Shown here: piece by piece, positions 10,547 through 25,940 of the stretch
How positions within the stretch are numbered: position 1 is the stretch's first letter
Layout: the number at the start of each line of letters is the position of its first letter
NCBI GenBank assembly: GCA_001970855.1
Contig: LSSN01000316.1
Span: 8,489 to 39,743, forward strand
Reading direction: 5' to 3'
Source: Smittium culicis
Lineage: Eukaryota > Kickxellomycota > Harpellomycetes > Harpellales > Legeriomycetaceae
Length of the DNA stretch: 31,255 bases
Made by a program: the position numbers and the translations under genes
Notes under the pieces: model-generated
The model's input: the letters and a program-made list of their open reading frames with translations, nothing else
What the model was told of the DNA's origin: nothing
Databases searched by the model: none

Positions 10547-10810
10547 GGATTAGCGATATGGAACGTTCATAGAGCCAAAACCAAAGCTGTAATAAATAAT
10601 AAAATATTGCCTACTGAAGGAATGTTGATCAGATGGAAAAATGACCTTATAGAAAAAATAATCAGAGACTCAAAACCGCGCAAGAAAAGAGACACTTGGA
10701 ACAAAATCAAAAACTATTGGTTTTCCATTGAACCAGTTGGAAAAGTCACTTTTAGCAATAGTAAAAAGCATCTCACCCATAACCGTCTCTTTCTCCAATT
10801 TAATATTTAA
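10547..10810 (+). pseudogene. Unrecognised coding relic, perhaps the C-terminal end of a LINE
   Basis: A + frame is open for about 87 codons from the edge of MITE B to TAA at 10808-10810. It starts without ATG and includes IWNVHRAKTKAVIN, ILPTEGMLIRW and DTWNKIKNYWFSIEPVGK. Composition and residue mix look protein-like, richer in charged residues than chance frames nearby. The pattern W, then basic residues, then LPT-x4-L-x-RW recalls the zinc-binding region downstream of reverse transcriptase in LINEs. That link is weak: the expected cysteines and histidine are not obvious. It could equally be the last exon of a decayed host gene. The MITE lies directly upstream and may have interrupted it. 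Confidence 0.3.
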
Positions 10811-10869
10811 TATTTATTTTACGATAAAATATAATTAAAAATAAGTTAATAAAAAAAAATAATATTCTG

Positions 10870-11330
10870 ATAGTGATAAATTCCTCTGTAGTTCTAGCGG
10901 CTGCGTGCCTAAAGGAAAATGGGATCAATCTAACTTTCGAAAGATCCACCCAGGTATTGCTTGTAGTGTTCTGGATGAGCTAAGTTACAAGCAGTCACGG
11001 AATTAATCTCACTCCAACAATATTGAATTCGTTGAGATCTTTGAGCTCCTAGTCAGAGCTTACATCTAGCAGGATTAATAAAAAATAGGCTCCTACCCAA
11101 ACGTGGGAATGATAGACTTAACTCTCCTACAATAAGCTGCTAAACTGCTGAGTTCCTTAATGCTGTCATAAACATGACTTATGAACAGAATTTTTCTCAG
11201 ACTATGCTAAACGAATCGATTCCCCTTGTTTATAGATGGTCCTCATCTGAAATCACTGTACTTTGAATCGCTAATCGATGCCTTCACTATCCCTGAACAA
11301 GGATAGTGAATCGCCATGTGAAATTTTATT
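10870..11330. other. Higher-GC relic block of unknown origin
   Basis: A stretch clearly less AT-rich than the DNA on either side. Short open segments with normal amino-acid composition occur in more than one + frame and are broken by stops, for example HPGIACSVLDELSYKQS and FPLFIDGPHLKSLYFESLID. This fits a decayed gene or transposon fragment with frameshifts. I recognise no family. Confidence 0.35.
11283..11310. other. Perfect 10-bp stem hairpin
   Basis: TTCACTATCC (11283-11292) and GGATAGTGAA (11301-11310) are exact reverse complements around an 8-nt loop, CTGAACAA. It sits at the right edge of the higher-GC block and has no T-run after it. Its role is unknown. Confidence 0.75.
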
Positions 11331-13838
11331 ATAGCGTACTTATAAAAGTACACTACTTAAGTTCATAAACTATGGCAATTTATTTCACTCTTAGGAGAGG
11401 TTAAAACTCTTAAACTTATTTAATAATCATAACTGGATAAGCCGAATGTAAATTGTTCTTTGTATGAATTTTTGTTAATAACCAATAATATATTATCAAC
11501 ATAAATTAATTTATCGTTTTGTAATTTGGTTGGATAATTTTGGTAGTTCAAAAAAAGTCAACTGCCTCTGAAAGGGCTAAATAAATTTAATAAAATTCCC
11601 AAATATATTCTTTACACTATGTTTTTCAGAATTATATAAATTATATTATTTAAAAATTTGATAGAAATTTAAACTCAAATAAAAAATTATGGATCCACTG
11701 CTATTGGATCGATTTTTTTGGAGTTTTTATTTACTAAAAAGTCGTTTTTTTTAATTTAATCCCATATCAAGAATTATTGAGATAAATTCACCGCCAAAAA
11801 ATTTGATCAGATGAAACTATGATATCAAATTTATTAAAAGTTTATAATTAAGGTTTGAGTTATTCATGCTCAAAAAATTAGATAATTTCAGATATTGTAC
11901 ATTTTTTTTATAAAATTATGAAGAAATTTAATTATAATTTGCAGATTACACTGCTCTAAATTAATATTCTTTTAATACCAAGTAAAATAAACCAATTTTT
12001 ATTTAGCAGTAGATATAAAAACCAAAAATAAAGTCTTTTCGAAGAACCACATATTATTTTCGATGTAAATTTATCAGTATAATACTATTAAACTAAAAAA
12101 TAGGGCACTCTATTTGTTCATTCTCTCGCATATAGATAATTTACATTATATTTTTGGTTGTAAAATAATTCTAAAACGTCTAACGATTCAGCTGGAAAAG
12201 AATAAGATGTCTCTAAATAAATATAAAAAAGGTTGAGTTCAATGATTAAAAAATTATTATATCAATTAACCTATTATTTATAACGGAAATAAGCGTTAGA
12301 TTTTAAAGTTTAGGTAACACTAAAGATTATATTCTATCTTTATTAAAAAAATTAAAAAGATTATACACTTTTTAGGAAAATTTATCAACAAGTTTGAAGA
12401 GGAAAAATATATGGATTAATTACTACTTTATTCGTATTATTTTTAGACATGAGCTTTTTATTTCTAAATTAAAATAAACAAATTTTATAGTGAAATTTTA
12501 ATTGCTGTTATTATGACCAATTAACCTGGAATGTATTGAATTTTATATTATATGCAATAAATATTTTTATTTTATATAGTATTTTTATTTAATAAAAGAT
12601 GCTATTCTACAATTCAGGGATATCTCTTATACAGTGTGAAATAAAATAAAAAGCTTTTTTATGATAAATAATACAACCTGTGTTTTTAAACTAAAATCTT
12701 TGATTTATTTATATATCAGAGTATGGAAATAAATAGTAAAAAAAAATTATTGATTATAGAATTGCTAAAACATACTATAAAATATAATTCGTTCTAGTCT
12801 CTTTTAGGTATATGGGAAATTATAAACAAAGAAGGAATTATGTAGTAGCTTAAAATAATTTGCCTAAATATTCGATAATTTTTAATATTATTTGAGGAAT
12901 TGAATTTTTTTTTTTGATTTATGTACATATTTATTTCATTTTAGAATTATTTATTCCAAAAAAAAATTTATAGATTTTTTATTGGATAATAATTAAACGT
13001 GAAATCTTATACGCTGTAATTTTTTATGCGTAAAAACACTCTTCGTAAATAGCCCCACAAATAATTGATATATTAACTTGTACGTTTTATTTTTTATTGA
13101 TTATACTAAAATTTTAATTTTAATTTAAATTTATTTTGTAAATCAAAATAATTTTTTAAGGGCGCAATAACTTAAGAAATTATGACTCTTTATTTATTTG
13201 TATTTTTTTTAAAAATAAATTAGGCCAAGTTATGGTTAACTTTTATGCGATTTAAATAATTTCAACCTAATATATTAGCTATTTTCACTATATTTTAATT
13301 AATAGAGAATAAATTCATAAAAGTGTGTTTTATATTACGTCAAAAGTAACATGTTTTTTATTAATCTACAAATATATGAGCTTTATTTCATACTATGAAT
13401 CAAAAATTTTATGCTTTTTTATATCAAATTCCATAACATCAAAAATGTATTATAATCAGCTAATTTTAAATTTTAATCTTGATTCAAAAAAAATTTATTC
13501 TGTATTTTAGATCATAGGATGAGTAGTGACTGTTTTAAAGTCAATGTGGCATAATAATTATGGGAAAATTTTGAATAAATTATAATACTGTTTGCTGAGA
13601 TATAATTTTAAAAATTGAAAAATAGTTACTCTTCATAGTAAATAAACCAATAATGCATAAAAAATCGAAAATGGGTTTAAATAGACGTTTTTTTTTTGGT
13701 TGATAAATTTTCTCTATGGGACACTGGCTGAGGTACTCTAAGCTTAATTTTTAAAGCATTACACAGTTAAAAAAATAATGAATATTAAAACAATGAACTT
13801 ACCAACAAGTTGGATCTTGACTGGGTTAAAAAGATAAA
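11331..13838. other. AT-rich gene desert, middle part
   Basis: About 2.5 kb of very AT-rich DNA with stops in all frames. I found no gene, RNA or intact repeat. A 61-codon frame at 13325-13510 is AT-driven and has no protein-like features. Confidence 0.6.
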
Positions 13839-14085
13839 TGGGAGATTCTGAACGAAGGTAGCATTTTGTTGCTGTTCGATTTTATAATCTTGAGTGTTAA
13901 AAAAGTGTAAATATTATTGGCGGAACTAATAAGGCATTTTAATTTTTCTAATAGTTTATTTTATTGTAAAAGTATTATTTGTTAAATATAATCATATATT
14001 TTTTTATTGGATAAAAATTAAATATCAATTTCATATACTATAGCCCATCACAATATAAAATTACTCCTTCAAAAAGAATCTTTCA
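13839..14085 (+). mobile_element. MITE copy C (about 247 bp, decayed ends)
   Basis: The left end, TGGGAGATTCTGAACGAAGG, then GCATTTTGTTGCTG and TGTAAATATTATTGGCGG, match copies B and D. The right end, CTCCTTCAAAAAGAATC, is the degraded opposite terminus. The left flank is AA instead of TA and the last bases on the right have drifted, so this copy is older than B and D. Its length is essentially the same as theirs. Confidence 0.8.
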
Positions 14086-14223
14086 AATGGCTAATTGTGT
14101 AATAGAAAGTTGTTGTGTTTATTGGTTATTTTGTAAAGTATGGCTATGCTATAAAATCTTCATGAGGCTGATGACTATATGATGCAAAATTATTAGTTAA
14201 AGATGTATTGAAAATACACTCCA

Positions 14224-14419
14224 TTAACCCTTTCACTGGCGGTAGACTATTTTTGACCCACCAGATATAGCCAACAGCGTTCAGTTAAAATACTTTAATT
14301 CTGAGGCTTTAAGAAATATTGGTATAATATATTTTAAAAAAAATAATAAACTTGCTTATAAATCATAAACGAATCATAATTTTTATTTTTTTAAAGAGTG
14401 ATTGACGGGAAAGAGTTAA
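14224..14419. mobile_element. piggyBac-like MITE (188 bp, TTAA flanks)
   Basis: The insert at 14228-14415 is flanked by TTAA at 14224-14227 and 14416-14419. The left end is CCCTTTCACTGGCGG; the right end, read on the minus strand, is CTCTTTCCCGTCAATCAC. They share a terminal C-Y-CTTTC. TTAA duplications with CCCTTT-type ends are the hallmark of piggyBac elements. The interior is AT-rich and noncoding, so it would be non-autonomous. The short inverted repeat keeps confidence moderate. Confidence 0.55.
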
Positions 14420-15728
14420 AAAGCGTTTACTATAAGATTTTAATTAAAATTAGATGCAAAAAATTTTAACGTTGAAGGAGTTACAGTATTTAAAAAAGAA
14501 AATGAATACCTATTTTATTCTAATCAAAAGTTCTGTAAGCTTGCCTACGAAGATTTTATAAAATATTTTGCTAATATTATCAGGGGAGATTGCTGACTTT
14601 ACTATAGTTATAGACTAAATTCTCGTCCAATAAAAAACTCGCTACACTATCTCATTTTTTTAATAAGCTGTATTACTTTTAGATACCAACAACGAATGGT
14701 AATGAAAGTATAAATACAATGGGGAAAAAAACACCCCGCAGTGTGGAGGGAATCTAATTTATTTACAATTGGTTATATATCTAATAATACATTGTATTTC
14801 ATCAGCAGCATTATAGCACATTTTACTATTTTTACATTCACAATCAATCCTATGAATTTTAAATTTTGATAGGGGTGGGGTGTAATGTGTTAAGAATGAA
14901 AGGTTTTTCAAATCCAATAGTGTTAAGTGTGAAGTTTGAATAATCATTGATATAAGAAAATCAAATTGTGTAAAATGCGAAGGTGGGGTTCGAGGGAGAG
15001 AGTTAATTTTAAAATTGATAGCTCACTTTTAGTGGAGTAATAGATTAAACTAGAATTTATTTTATGTTTTTTATAGGCATGTAGTATCAGAGTTACTAAA
15101 AGTTCCCATATTAATCTTTTTTTTATCACAAGCCAGCTTAAATTAAGCTTTATTTACAAGTAATGAGCAAAATAGCCTTATAATAGCATATTATATATCC
15201 TAAAACGATTGGAAGCTTTGACTAACTCTGTATTTTTTGTAAACTTGCTACTTGGAATTTCTTTACTATATTTTCTATTAGTATTGAAATTCGAGGTCAT
15301 TTACAAGAATTTATTTTTGGTTAACTCATAAAAAATCCTCAGTAATTCTAGCTAAAAATAAAATTTCCGCTTTTGAATTTAACAATCAGCGTTGATTAAA
15401 AGTGCGTTTATTTTTATGTGCTGTGTTTGATCTTGACCAATTCTCCTAAAGCCATTCGAGTTTTGGCCATAAGCATTTGATACAAATAAATGATAAAATA
15501 CCCGCCAGAGAAGTATATTATATTTCCATAGAATTGATAAACGAATTTTTCATTACTCGTTTTAGATACAATACAAAAACACATTTTCTCTTTTGTGCAC
15601 TAAAGTTTAACTCTTCTCTTTGCTATTTTAATATAATATAGGTCTTTTATTTTTGTATATATCTCTATATTTTCCATTAGTTCTCAACCTTGTAAATATA
15701 CTCAAATCCATAACCAATTCTTTAGTAG
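14420..15728. other. Upstream region of muskelin, no gene seen
   Basis: AT-rich DNA. Minus-strand frames at 14759-15129 have no recognisable motif and abut end to end as chance frames do. At about 15590-15725 the sequence becomes T/C-rich (CTCTTCTCTTTGC), a likely promoter or leader zone for muskelin. Confidence 0.4.
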
Positions 15729-15854
15729 TATTATATTTTTCCCTCTCGAGCCATTTATATTTTGAGTATTTTTTACGAAAAACATTTTCATGAAAACCAG
15801 CTGGTTCGAACAAAATTATATAAAAAATACACCAAGTCGCTATTACAATCTATT

Positions 15855-19961
<4,107 letters not shown>

Positions 19962-20249
19962 ATGATCTCTTTTGTTAAAATTTATTTCGTTTATACTATT
20001 TTTTATTCCTTAATTGACCATTAATATGAATAAAAATAAAATAGTATAAGTAAACTTGTTTATATTGCACTCTTCTACTACAAAAAATACTAAGATCCCT
20101 TTTTTTTATAATTACAAAACTTTAATTATATAGTAATATTTTTATCTTTAAATAAAAAATTTCTTCATTCCAAACAGCTCTAATTCACTAGCCAAAAAAA
20201 GAATACAAACTCTAAAATAATAGAGATACAAATAGTGTATAAGTTTTAT
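19962..20249 (+). other. Muskelin 3' flank, no other gene
   Basis: AT-rich sequence after the stop codon. AATAAA-like motifs at about 20030-20040 are candidate poly(A) signals. No other feature is seen before the retro-insert. Confidence 0.5.
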
Positions 20250-20329
20250 AATTGTCCGAGTATACAACTATTCTTGCTTCCCTAAGGAAGTATTCAATAA
20301 AATAAATAAATAAATAAATAAAGTTTTAT
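20241..20329 (+). mobile_element. 5'-truncated retro-insert with 9-bp target duplication
   Basis: AAGTTTTAT occurs at 20241-20249 and again at 20321-20329, flanking a 71-bp insert. The insert ends in an (AAAT)n tail (about 20296-20320). Just before the tail is a perfect hairpin, CTTCC-CTAA-GGAAG (20277-20290). A target duplication with a 3' simple-repeat tail is diagnostic of LINE-driven insertion. The insert would be the last 70 bp of a longer SINE or LINE whose tail is also seen at 20775. Confidence 0.75.
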
Positions 20330-20435
20330 TAAGTATAGTTTAACGATCTACTAAGTATTTAAATTTTGTTTCAACCTAGATGTATAGGGAAGTGTTTATT
20401 TAAACAAACTAAAAAATTCAATTAATAATATGTAC

Positions 20436-20802
20436 TGTTGGACAGCGTTACGGAGGAGTGCTACAGGACCATATATTAGAGAAGAAAAGTTCAAGCTGAG
20501 CCTATAGTTCAGCAATCTTCTGCCTTCAATCTCGCAGAGGTTAGTTGGTAAGCTCCTGGGGAAGGAGTTAAAACTTAGCTCATCGGCGATCTACCAAGGT
20601 TACGACACTCCGGACACCAAAATTGTGTTGGCAACAGCAAAATTTCTGGAGGCCATCTCTTTGCACTGAAAATTGATTCTTGGCTGGATTAAATGTTCAC
20701 CAATACCCTTGACTCGACGCGTACCAGATACAGAGGCCCTACATGGCCGGAGGGGAGTTGGCTAAACTCTTTTTCTTCCCTAAGGAATTTTTCAAAAAAA
20801 AA
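20436..20802 (+). mobile_element. SINE-like element ending in a shared 3' stem-loop
   Basis: A GC-richer block of about 370 bp with no ORF, ending CTTCCCTAAGGAATTTTTC and a 9-bp A-tract (20794-20802). The 3' end matches the insert at 20250 in its stem-loop and in the preceding GAGT...ACT...CTT segment, which points to a common retrotransposition tail. Near 20541 GGTTAGTTGGTAAGC resembles a tRNA D-arm/A box and near 20599 GGTTACGACACTCC loosely resembles a B box, so a tRNA-derived head is possible but unproven. I found no clear target duplication, so the 5' boundary is approximate. Confidence 0.45.
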
Positions 20803-21407
20803 GAGAAACATTTTATAAACAGTATATGCCATTGTTTTATTGAGTATATGATATTTTTTTACACTAAATTCACACGAATTTCCATATAAAAATAGTTTTT
20901 TTATTTTTTATATATCAATATCAATTCTTTAAACGATAAAACGAAGTTTCAATATAGATATACGATATCTGGTGCACTAAGTAAATTTTAAACCGGATTT
21001 TTGACCTATTATTACAAAAAACCGGCCGCAAATAATTAATTTTGAGGTCAATTACAATTAAAACTATTTTACAGTAAAAAAAGGGAGAAAAAAAAGCATA
21101 AAAGTCAAAAACTATCAACAGTGTCAAAAATTAAATTTCGAAAAATAAACTTTCTGGCTTTGATAAATGAACAAAGTTTAACAAGATAGTAACTACATAC
21201 AATTTGGTAAAATTTAGTGGATTTGGGACCAATTTTAACCTAAGTAAAAAATATTAAATGTACGGAAACACGAAGCACAATCCTAATCGCCAATTTTTTA
21301 TCGCCAAATTTGAATATTTCTAGCTATTAACCAAGAGAGTTAAAAAATTTCTATTTTTTTATTGAAATTCAAAATTTCCACTTCAAAATCATCAATTGCG
21401 ATAAAAA
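20803..21407. other. Intergenic, no gene seen
   Basis: AT-rich DNA between the SINE-like element and the LINE relic. The minus frame at 20921-21127 has no recognisable motif. The last 200 bp may be the decayed 5' leader of the LINE. Confidence 0.4.
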
Positions 21408-22819
21408 ATGAACTACTCAGCAAAACAAAATGATTATCGCGAAATTAAGCGATCCTGAAGTGAAAGTCAGGTTATGTATAACAAGGAGCTTAAATATACC
21501 AGCTATTCGAAACCAAGTGAAGCGATTAAAATTAATATTACGTTTTTAAAAAAACAAAAAAATACATTTAAAAATACTATGCACCCAAAAACTGACCCAA
21601 CTCTAAACAAAGAAGAATCATTTAAACACGTAATTTATGGAACCGAAAGTTTATATTAAAAAATTCCTGAATAATGGGATCTTACCGAAAAGTCAGTATG
21701 AGCTGGGGCAAATTCAAAGACGAAGGTCGCGGTGCGGTCGGGGCTATGGGAATTGTTTCTAAAAATTTAGCAGATACTTATTACATTATTCAATAGGACT
21801 TTAGAAATAGAGCGACCTATTCCATTTTCCACAAAGTATGTGAAGCTGAATAACTGATTAAAAATTTCACCTGCAGACAAGGAATAAAAATTGAATTTAC
21901 CAAATAGAAAAATTTGAAGATATCGCTATCATCAGCATATCAAATATTAAGGGCGTTGATATGATTACAATATAAACATTATTAAAATTCTACCAGAAAA
22001 TAGAAGAAAAATTAAAAATATAAGCGCCTTAGCAAGAAAAGGAAACGGTGAATTTTTTCCTTATTGTATGAAGATTCTTTTCACGAAATAATATGTAATC
22101 GCTGACCTTCTTAGCTTCTTCATCCATTACAGAGGGAAGATCAACCTATTCTAAAGGAGGTGCAAAGAGGCGTGTAGTTTCTGCAAAGAAGACGGCCATT
22201 GGAAATCTAAATGTCCATAGATAGTAAAAAGAAAGAATTTCAATAACTCAAAAAAAGTTAGTCAAAAAATCAAGCCCAATGAAACTATGGCTAAATTAAC
22301 CCAACCAACTATGAGTGGTAAAATCAACACTGATCAATGGCCATTTGAAAATATCGGCAAGCCGATCAGAACTGTAGACTTTGGAACATATTTTGACTTT
22401 CCAATTAGCTCAAACAAGTTTTTTAATGATGTTCTTCACGTTTCTATGAAAAGGACCATCATAAAATTTCAGAAAATAAAAATAAAAATTCCTCGAATGT
22501 TAGTGGGAAATTAAATATCGCAAATTTGATAACCTTAAAATCTGATAGTACCAAGAGCATAAATCCCATTTTCCCGGTGATAGGTTCTGGTGGCTCAATC
22601 GAAAAAAATACTGTGTTAAGCTCTTGTGTACCTATATTTTCCGATGTAAATGAGGACCATAATATGGATGAAGAATCTTTTAGCACCATAGCTAAATTTG
22701 AAGCCGATTTTAATAATAGTAGAAATGACATGAATATAGGAGATACATCGCAGATGCAATTAGCTATTGACCAATATTTGAATTATAAGGTGGATTATTC
22801 GAGCGATTCCTCTATATAG
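21408..22819 (+). pseudogene. LINE 1 ORF1 (gag-like) pseudogene with CCHC zinc knuckle
   Basis: An RNA-binding ORF1 relic. A possible start is ATG 21408 (MNYSAKQNDYREIKR). The same frame, after a stop, gives MYNKELKYTSYSKPSEAIKIN (21474-21659). After frameshifts and stops the region 22161-22217 reads CKEACSFCKEDGHWKSKCP, an exact C-x2-C-x4-H-x4-C knuckle (Cys codons at 22173, 22182 and 22212; His at 22197) as found in ORF1 proteins of LINEs. It is followed by a stop at 22218, a 75-codon open stretch from 22287 and, in another frame, a 97-codon stretch ending at 22819 (FEADFNNSRNDMNIG). At least three stops or frameshifts disable it. Confidence 0.65.
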
Positions 22820-23031
22820 AAACAAAAAACGATTATAATAATTATAAAACATAAAAATAAAACCTTCAGAAACAAACTTATATTATCTGAATAAACAACA
22901 AAGATTCTTTCATCAACCGAAATTAGAAAAATAGAAAAAGCACTAGCAGAGAAAATTCGCGGTTAAATTAATAAAAAAACTAAAATATTTTTGTCGCAAG
23001 TAATAATATTGAAAAAAATTATTTAAAAATT

Positions 23032-23460
23032 ATGGCTTTTAACATCAGCGAAATAAAATCAACAAAACCTTAGCTGGAATTATTTTCTCAGAAATCAAAG
23101 CCAGATATAATTTTGCTTCAAGAAACATTTCCCAAAAATAAAACTTATAGAATCAGAATACCAGGTTAATCGTGGATATAATCAAAAACTGAAATAACTA
23201 AAGATGGTACTAGTTTAATAATCGGATTTGTAATTGATAGTTTCTCAATTGATATTAACTCAGATTTATTAAAGCATCGGTGTCAGATAAAAGTAAAGAT
23301 GTTAAAATTCATAATAAAAAAACTAGCATAAAATAAATTAGTTTTTAATTTGAATAAGCGGTACAAGAGAATGATACGTTGTTGATATGATTTTCGATTA
23401 TGCTAAAAATAATGATAATCAGGAAATCGTTATTAATAACTAATCATTTCAATATGGGTT
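23032..23460 (+). pseudogene. LINE 1 endonuclease domain pseudogene
   Basis: From ATG 23032 the frame reads MAFNISEIKSTKP, a stop, then LFSQKSKPDIILLQETFP (Glu codon of LQET at 23122), IRIPG, stop, SW, and TKDGTSLIIGFVIDS. This is the N-terminal half of the exonuclease-endonuclease-phosphatase fold that nicks target DNA in LINEs; PDIILLQET includes the metal-binding glutamate. Further on, NQEIVINNxSFQYG (about 23410-23460) sits where a GDFN motif is expected, but the motif is lost. At least three in-frame stops are present. Confidence 0.7.
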
Positions 23461-23575
23461 ATAAAATTCTTTAAATATAATTAAAAAATTTAAATTTATT
23501 TTATTTTATTTTATCAGCTATATTAAATATATTGATTATAGTTTTATCGAGAATTAATAGAAATGTGATATGTCA

Positions 23576-23827
23576 TATGGGTGATTCTTTATGAAGAGGT
23601 CATTTTATAGTGTAAAGAGTTTCAGTATATAAAATCGCATAAAAAATAATCGGCCAATGAGTAGAATAATTTACATTTTTAGCAAATAATAATTTTATAT
23701 TGAAACAAAGAAATAGAAAAATCAAAATTACTTTTTTGCTCCGCCAATAACAGTTACTAAAAGCGAATATACAGGCCAATAACATTAAACTGCAACAAAG
23801 TGCTCTCTTCGTTCAGAATCTCCCATA
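23576..23827 (-). mobile_element. MITE copy D (TA-flanked, 248 bp)
   Basis: Element 23578-23825 with TA at 23576-23577 and 23826-23827, in reverse orientation to copy B. The left end is TGGGTGATTCTTTATGAAG and the right end CTTCGTTCAGAATCTCCCA. It is the same length as copy B and alignable with it throughout. It lies about 100 bp beyond the last recognisable part of LINE 1. A 61-codon minus frame inside it is chance. Confidence 0.85.
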
Positions 23828-24730
23828 TATTTTATCGCTTTTTAATTTCTAGACATGAAATGAAAGCTTTAAATATATATCTTTATGTATTAATTACTTT
23901 CTAAGATTGTAATTTAGGGATGGAAATATAGATTTTAGAGCACATAAATTCCAACAAATTTACGATAAAAATTTTTCCAATTATTTAATTCAAACTTATT
24001 ATAAAATTTTTTATATAGAAAAAGTGGTCATAGATTGGCTTTTTATCACCATTTTAACTTTAGTTGTGAGAATCAGATAAGGATGAAATAATAAAATTAA
24101 AGTCGAATAAAAAATAGAATTTTTTGAAATTTAATAAATAATACAAAATACTATAAAATTAAAAATTCTCAAGAATGATTTAATTAGTTATACAGAGCAT
24201 ACTGCAAATAATTTTATCAAAATAAAATAAATCAAGTAAAAAAATTTGTTACTTGATAAAACTTGAAGCATATTATCCATTAGTAGAGCTAGTTCATATA
24301 AACTATACAGTAATTTGAATTAATCTTTAAGATTCAAAATATTAATTAAATCTAAAGATTTTAATAAAAAAAATTGAATTTTTTATTGAATTTTTTTCTA
24401 AATTAATAAAGATCTTATAAGTTATGATAAAAATAGTTAAAAATGTGAGCAAATTATTTATATCAATCATAAAAATATTCCTGAATATCTCTATAATAAT
24501 AAGAGATGTAAATAAAATAATATTTATTCATCCTAATTGCTTAATTAAAGACGGCCGGAATAGAAAAAACATTAAATAAAATTAGGAAATTACTAAAAAA
24601 TGAAATGTAGCCTAATTAAATTTTCTAAAAAAGAATTTTATTGTTATAATTGAATTGAAAATTTAGAAAAATTATAATTATACTCAAAGTATTTATTTAT
24701 ATTTCCTGTAATAGTTAAAATTTAACCCAA
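23828..24730. other. Intergenic, no gene seen
   Basis: Very AT-rich DNA between MITE D and the 3' end of LINE relic 2. Stops occur in all frames and no trace of the missing LINE 1 reverse transcriptase is visible. Confidence 0.5.
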
Positions 24731-24857
24731 ATAATTTTTTTTTGGCCTGTAGAGCAAAAGGCAGAACGAATGTCATATTTTCTTAGCAGTATTAATGGGT
24801 AGCTATTCATGAGATGTAAAGAATTCTGCGCTATGAAAAAACTGTCTCTGATGCATA

Positions 24858-25940
24858 CTACAAATCTAATAACACACAAATCGTTGGGTTAGATTTAAAA
24901 TATATATTGAGGTACTTAGTGGGTTTCAGGAAACCATAAAATGACCACCATAGCTTTAAAATACAAGTTAAAATGGGTCTCTGCAAAATTTTTACTAGCA
25001 TATGTGCGAATTGAAAGTGATCTACACCCAACTGCGTAGCCTGAAGATATCCGCTGGGGTTCATTACCAATGGTAGATACCCAAATAACTCGGCAATTAA
25101 AGCCAATAATTGGTAAAGGTTATCTGAAAATGCCTTATAGCCTATGAGTATACTAATACACTTATTACTGAACAATCTATCAAAATCTTCTATGACAGAA
25201 TTCCAATATCGTGAAATATGCGACTTAAGCACTTGGTACACTTATCATTGATCTCGTCATTACATCTTCATACTTTGTGAGCCAATTAGGAATTCCAGAA
25301 TCGATCTTATTTTGAGTATATAAGGCCCATGCGGTTTAACCAGCCATTGAAGGCTTTTATCCATGATCCATTAGACCTATCCTAAAGTAAAAATGATATG
25401 AATGTTGAAAAACACTGGAAATTTTGGAATTGTCTAGCTCTGGAATAACCAAAGCTCGCATTAAGAAGAGGAAATTCAAAATAAAACCAGATATTACCCA
25501 TATTCACAATTTTCGAGCTTTATAAAATACCTATTAAGTTTTTCAACACGTTTTGAAGAACTCTTTTCAGGAATTTAGACCTATATCTAAACATACCTAG
25601 AGTTTCTCCTCAATTTCTTATTCATTCTACAAATACTCCTCGCAAAAACTGTAGCCTAAAGGCCATAGGAGCTTGTTTTGAAGAAATTAAACACCTGATA
25701 TTAGTGTAGCTGCCATCAACATTTTCGATTTTATATCTAATAAAAAATTAAACAGGTCTAGCTCGTCATTATTAAGTGCTCCAAAGTACTATTATTCCTT
25801 ATCTGTAGGGGTGAATTTTACTTGTAGACTCAAAGAGCCTGGCCGATCGAACAAGCCCCGTGATCCAAAGGTACAACGCTTAGACATGCCAGAAGAAATT
25901 TAATTATCATTTACCTATTTTCACACCACAATTATATATT
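24858..25940 (-). pseudogene. LINE 2 region downstream of the reverse transcriptase
   Basis: C-terminal part of ORF2. The longest open piece is 127 codons (25241-24858), including YWNSVIEDFDRLFSNKC and LGVDHFQFAHMLVKILQ, and is preceded in another frame by WLVKPHGPYILKIRSILEFL. No clear zinc-binding cysteine/histidine cluster is visible. Assignment rests on position after the reverse transcriptase and before the A-tract. Confidence 0.55.

Larger units (their letters stand above)
21408..23470 (+). mobile_element. LINE relic 1: ORF1 and endonuclease, no reverse transcriptase seen
   Basis: Decayed non-LTR retrotransposon on the + strand. In order it shows a broken ORF1 with a CCHC zinc knuckle and then the N-terminal part of an apurinic-type endonuclease. 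The expected reverse transcriptase does not follow; after about 23470 the sequence is AT-rich noise and then a MITE. Loss of the 3' part is opposite to the usual 5' truncation of LINEs and suggests a later deletion or stronger decay. Confidence 0.7.

Noticed and set aside
10046..11404. A larger piggyBac-like element from TTAACCTTTTCC to GGAGAGGTTAA
   Set aside because: Only a few terminal bases match, and TTAA is common in AT-rich DNA; no internal support.
14759..15129. Two adjoining minus-strand frames upstream of muskelin
   Set aside because: No recognisable domain, AT-driven residues, and they meet at a stop as chance frames do.
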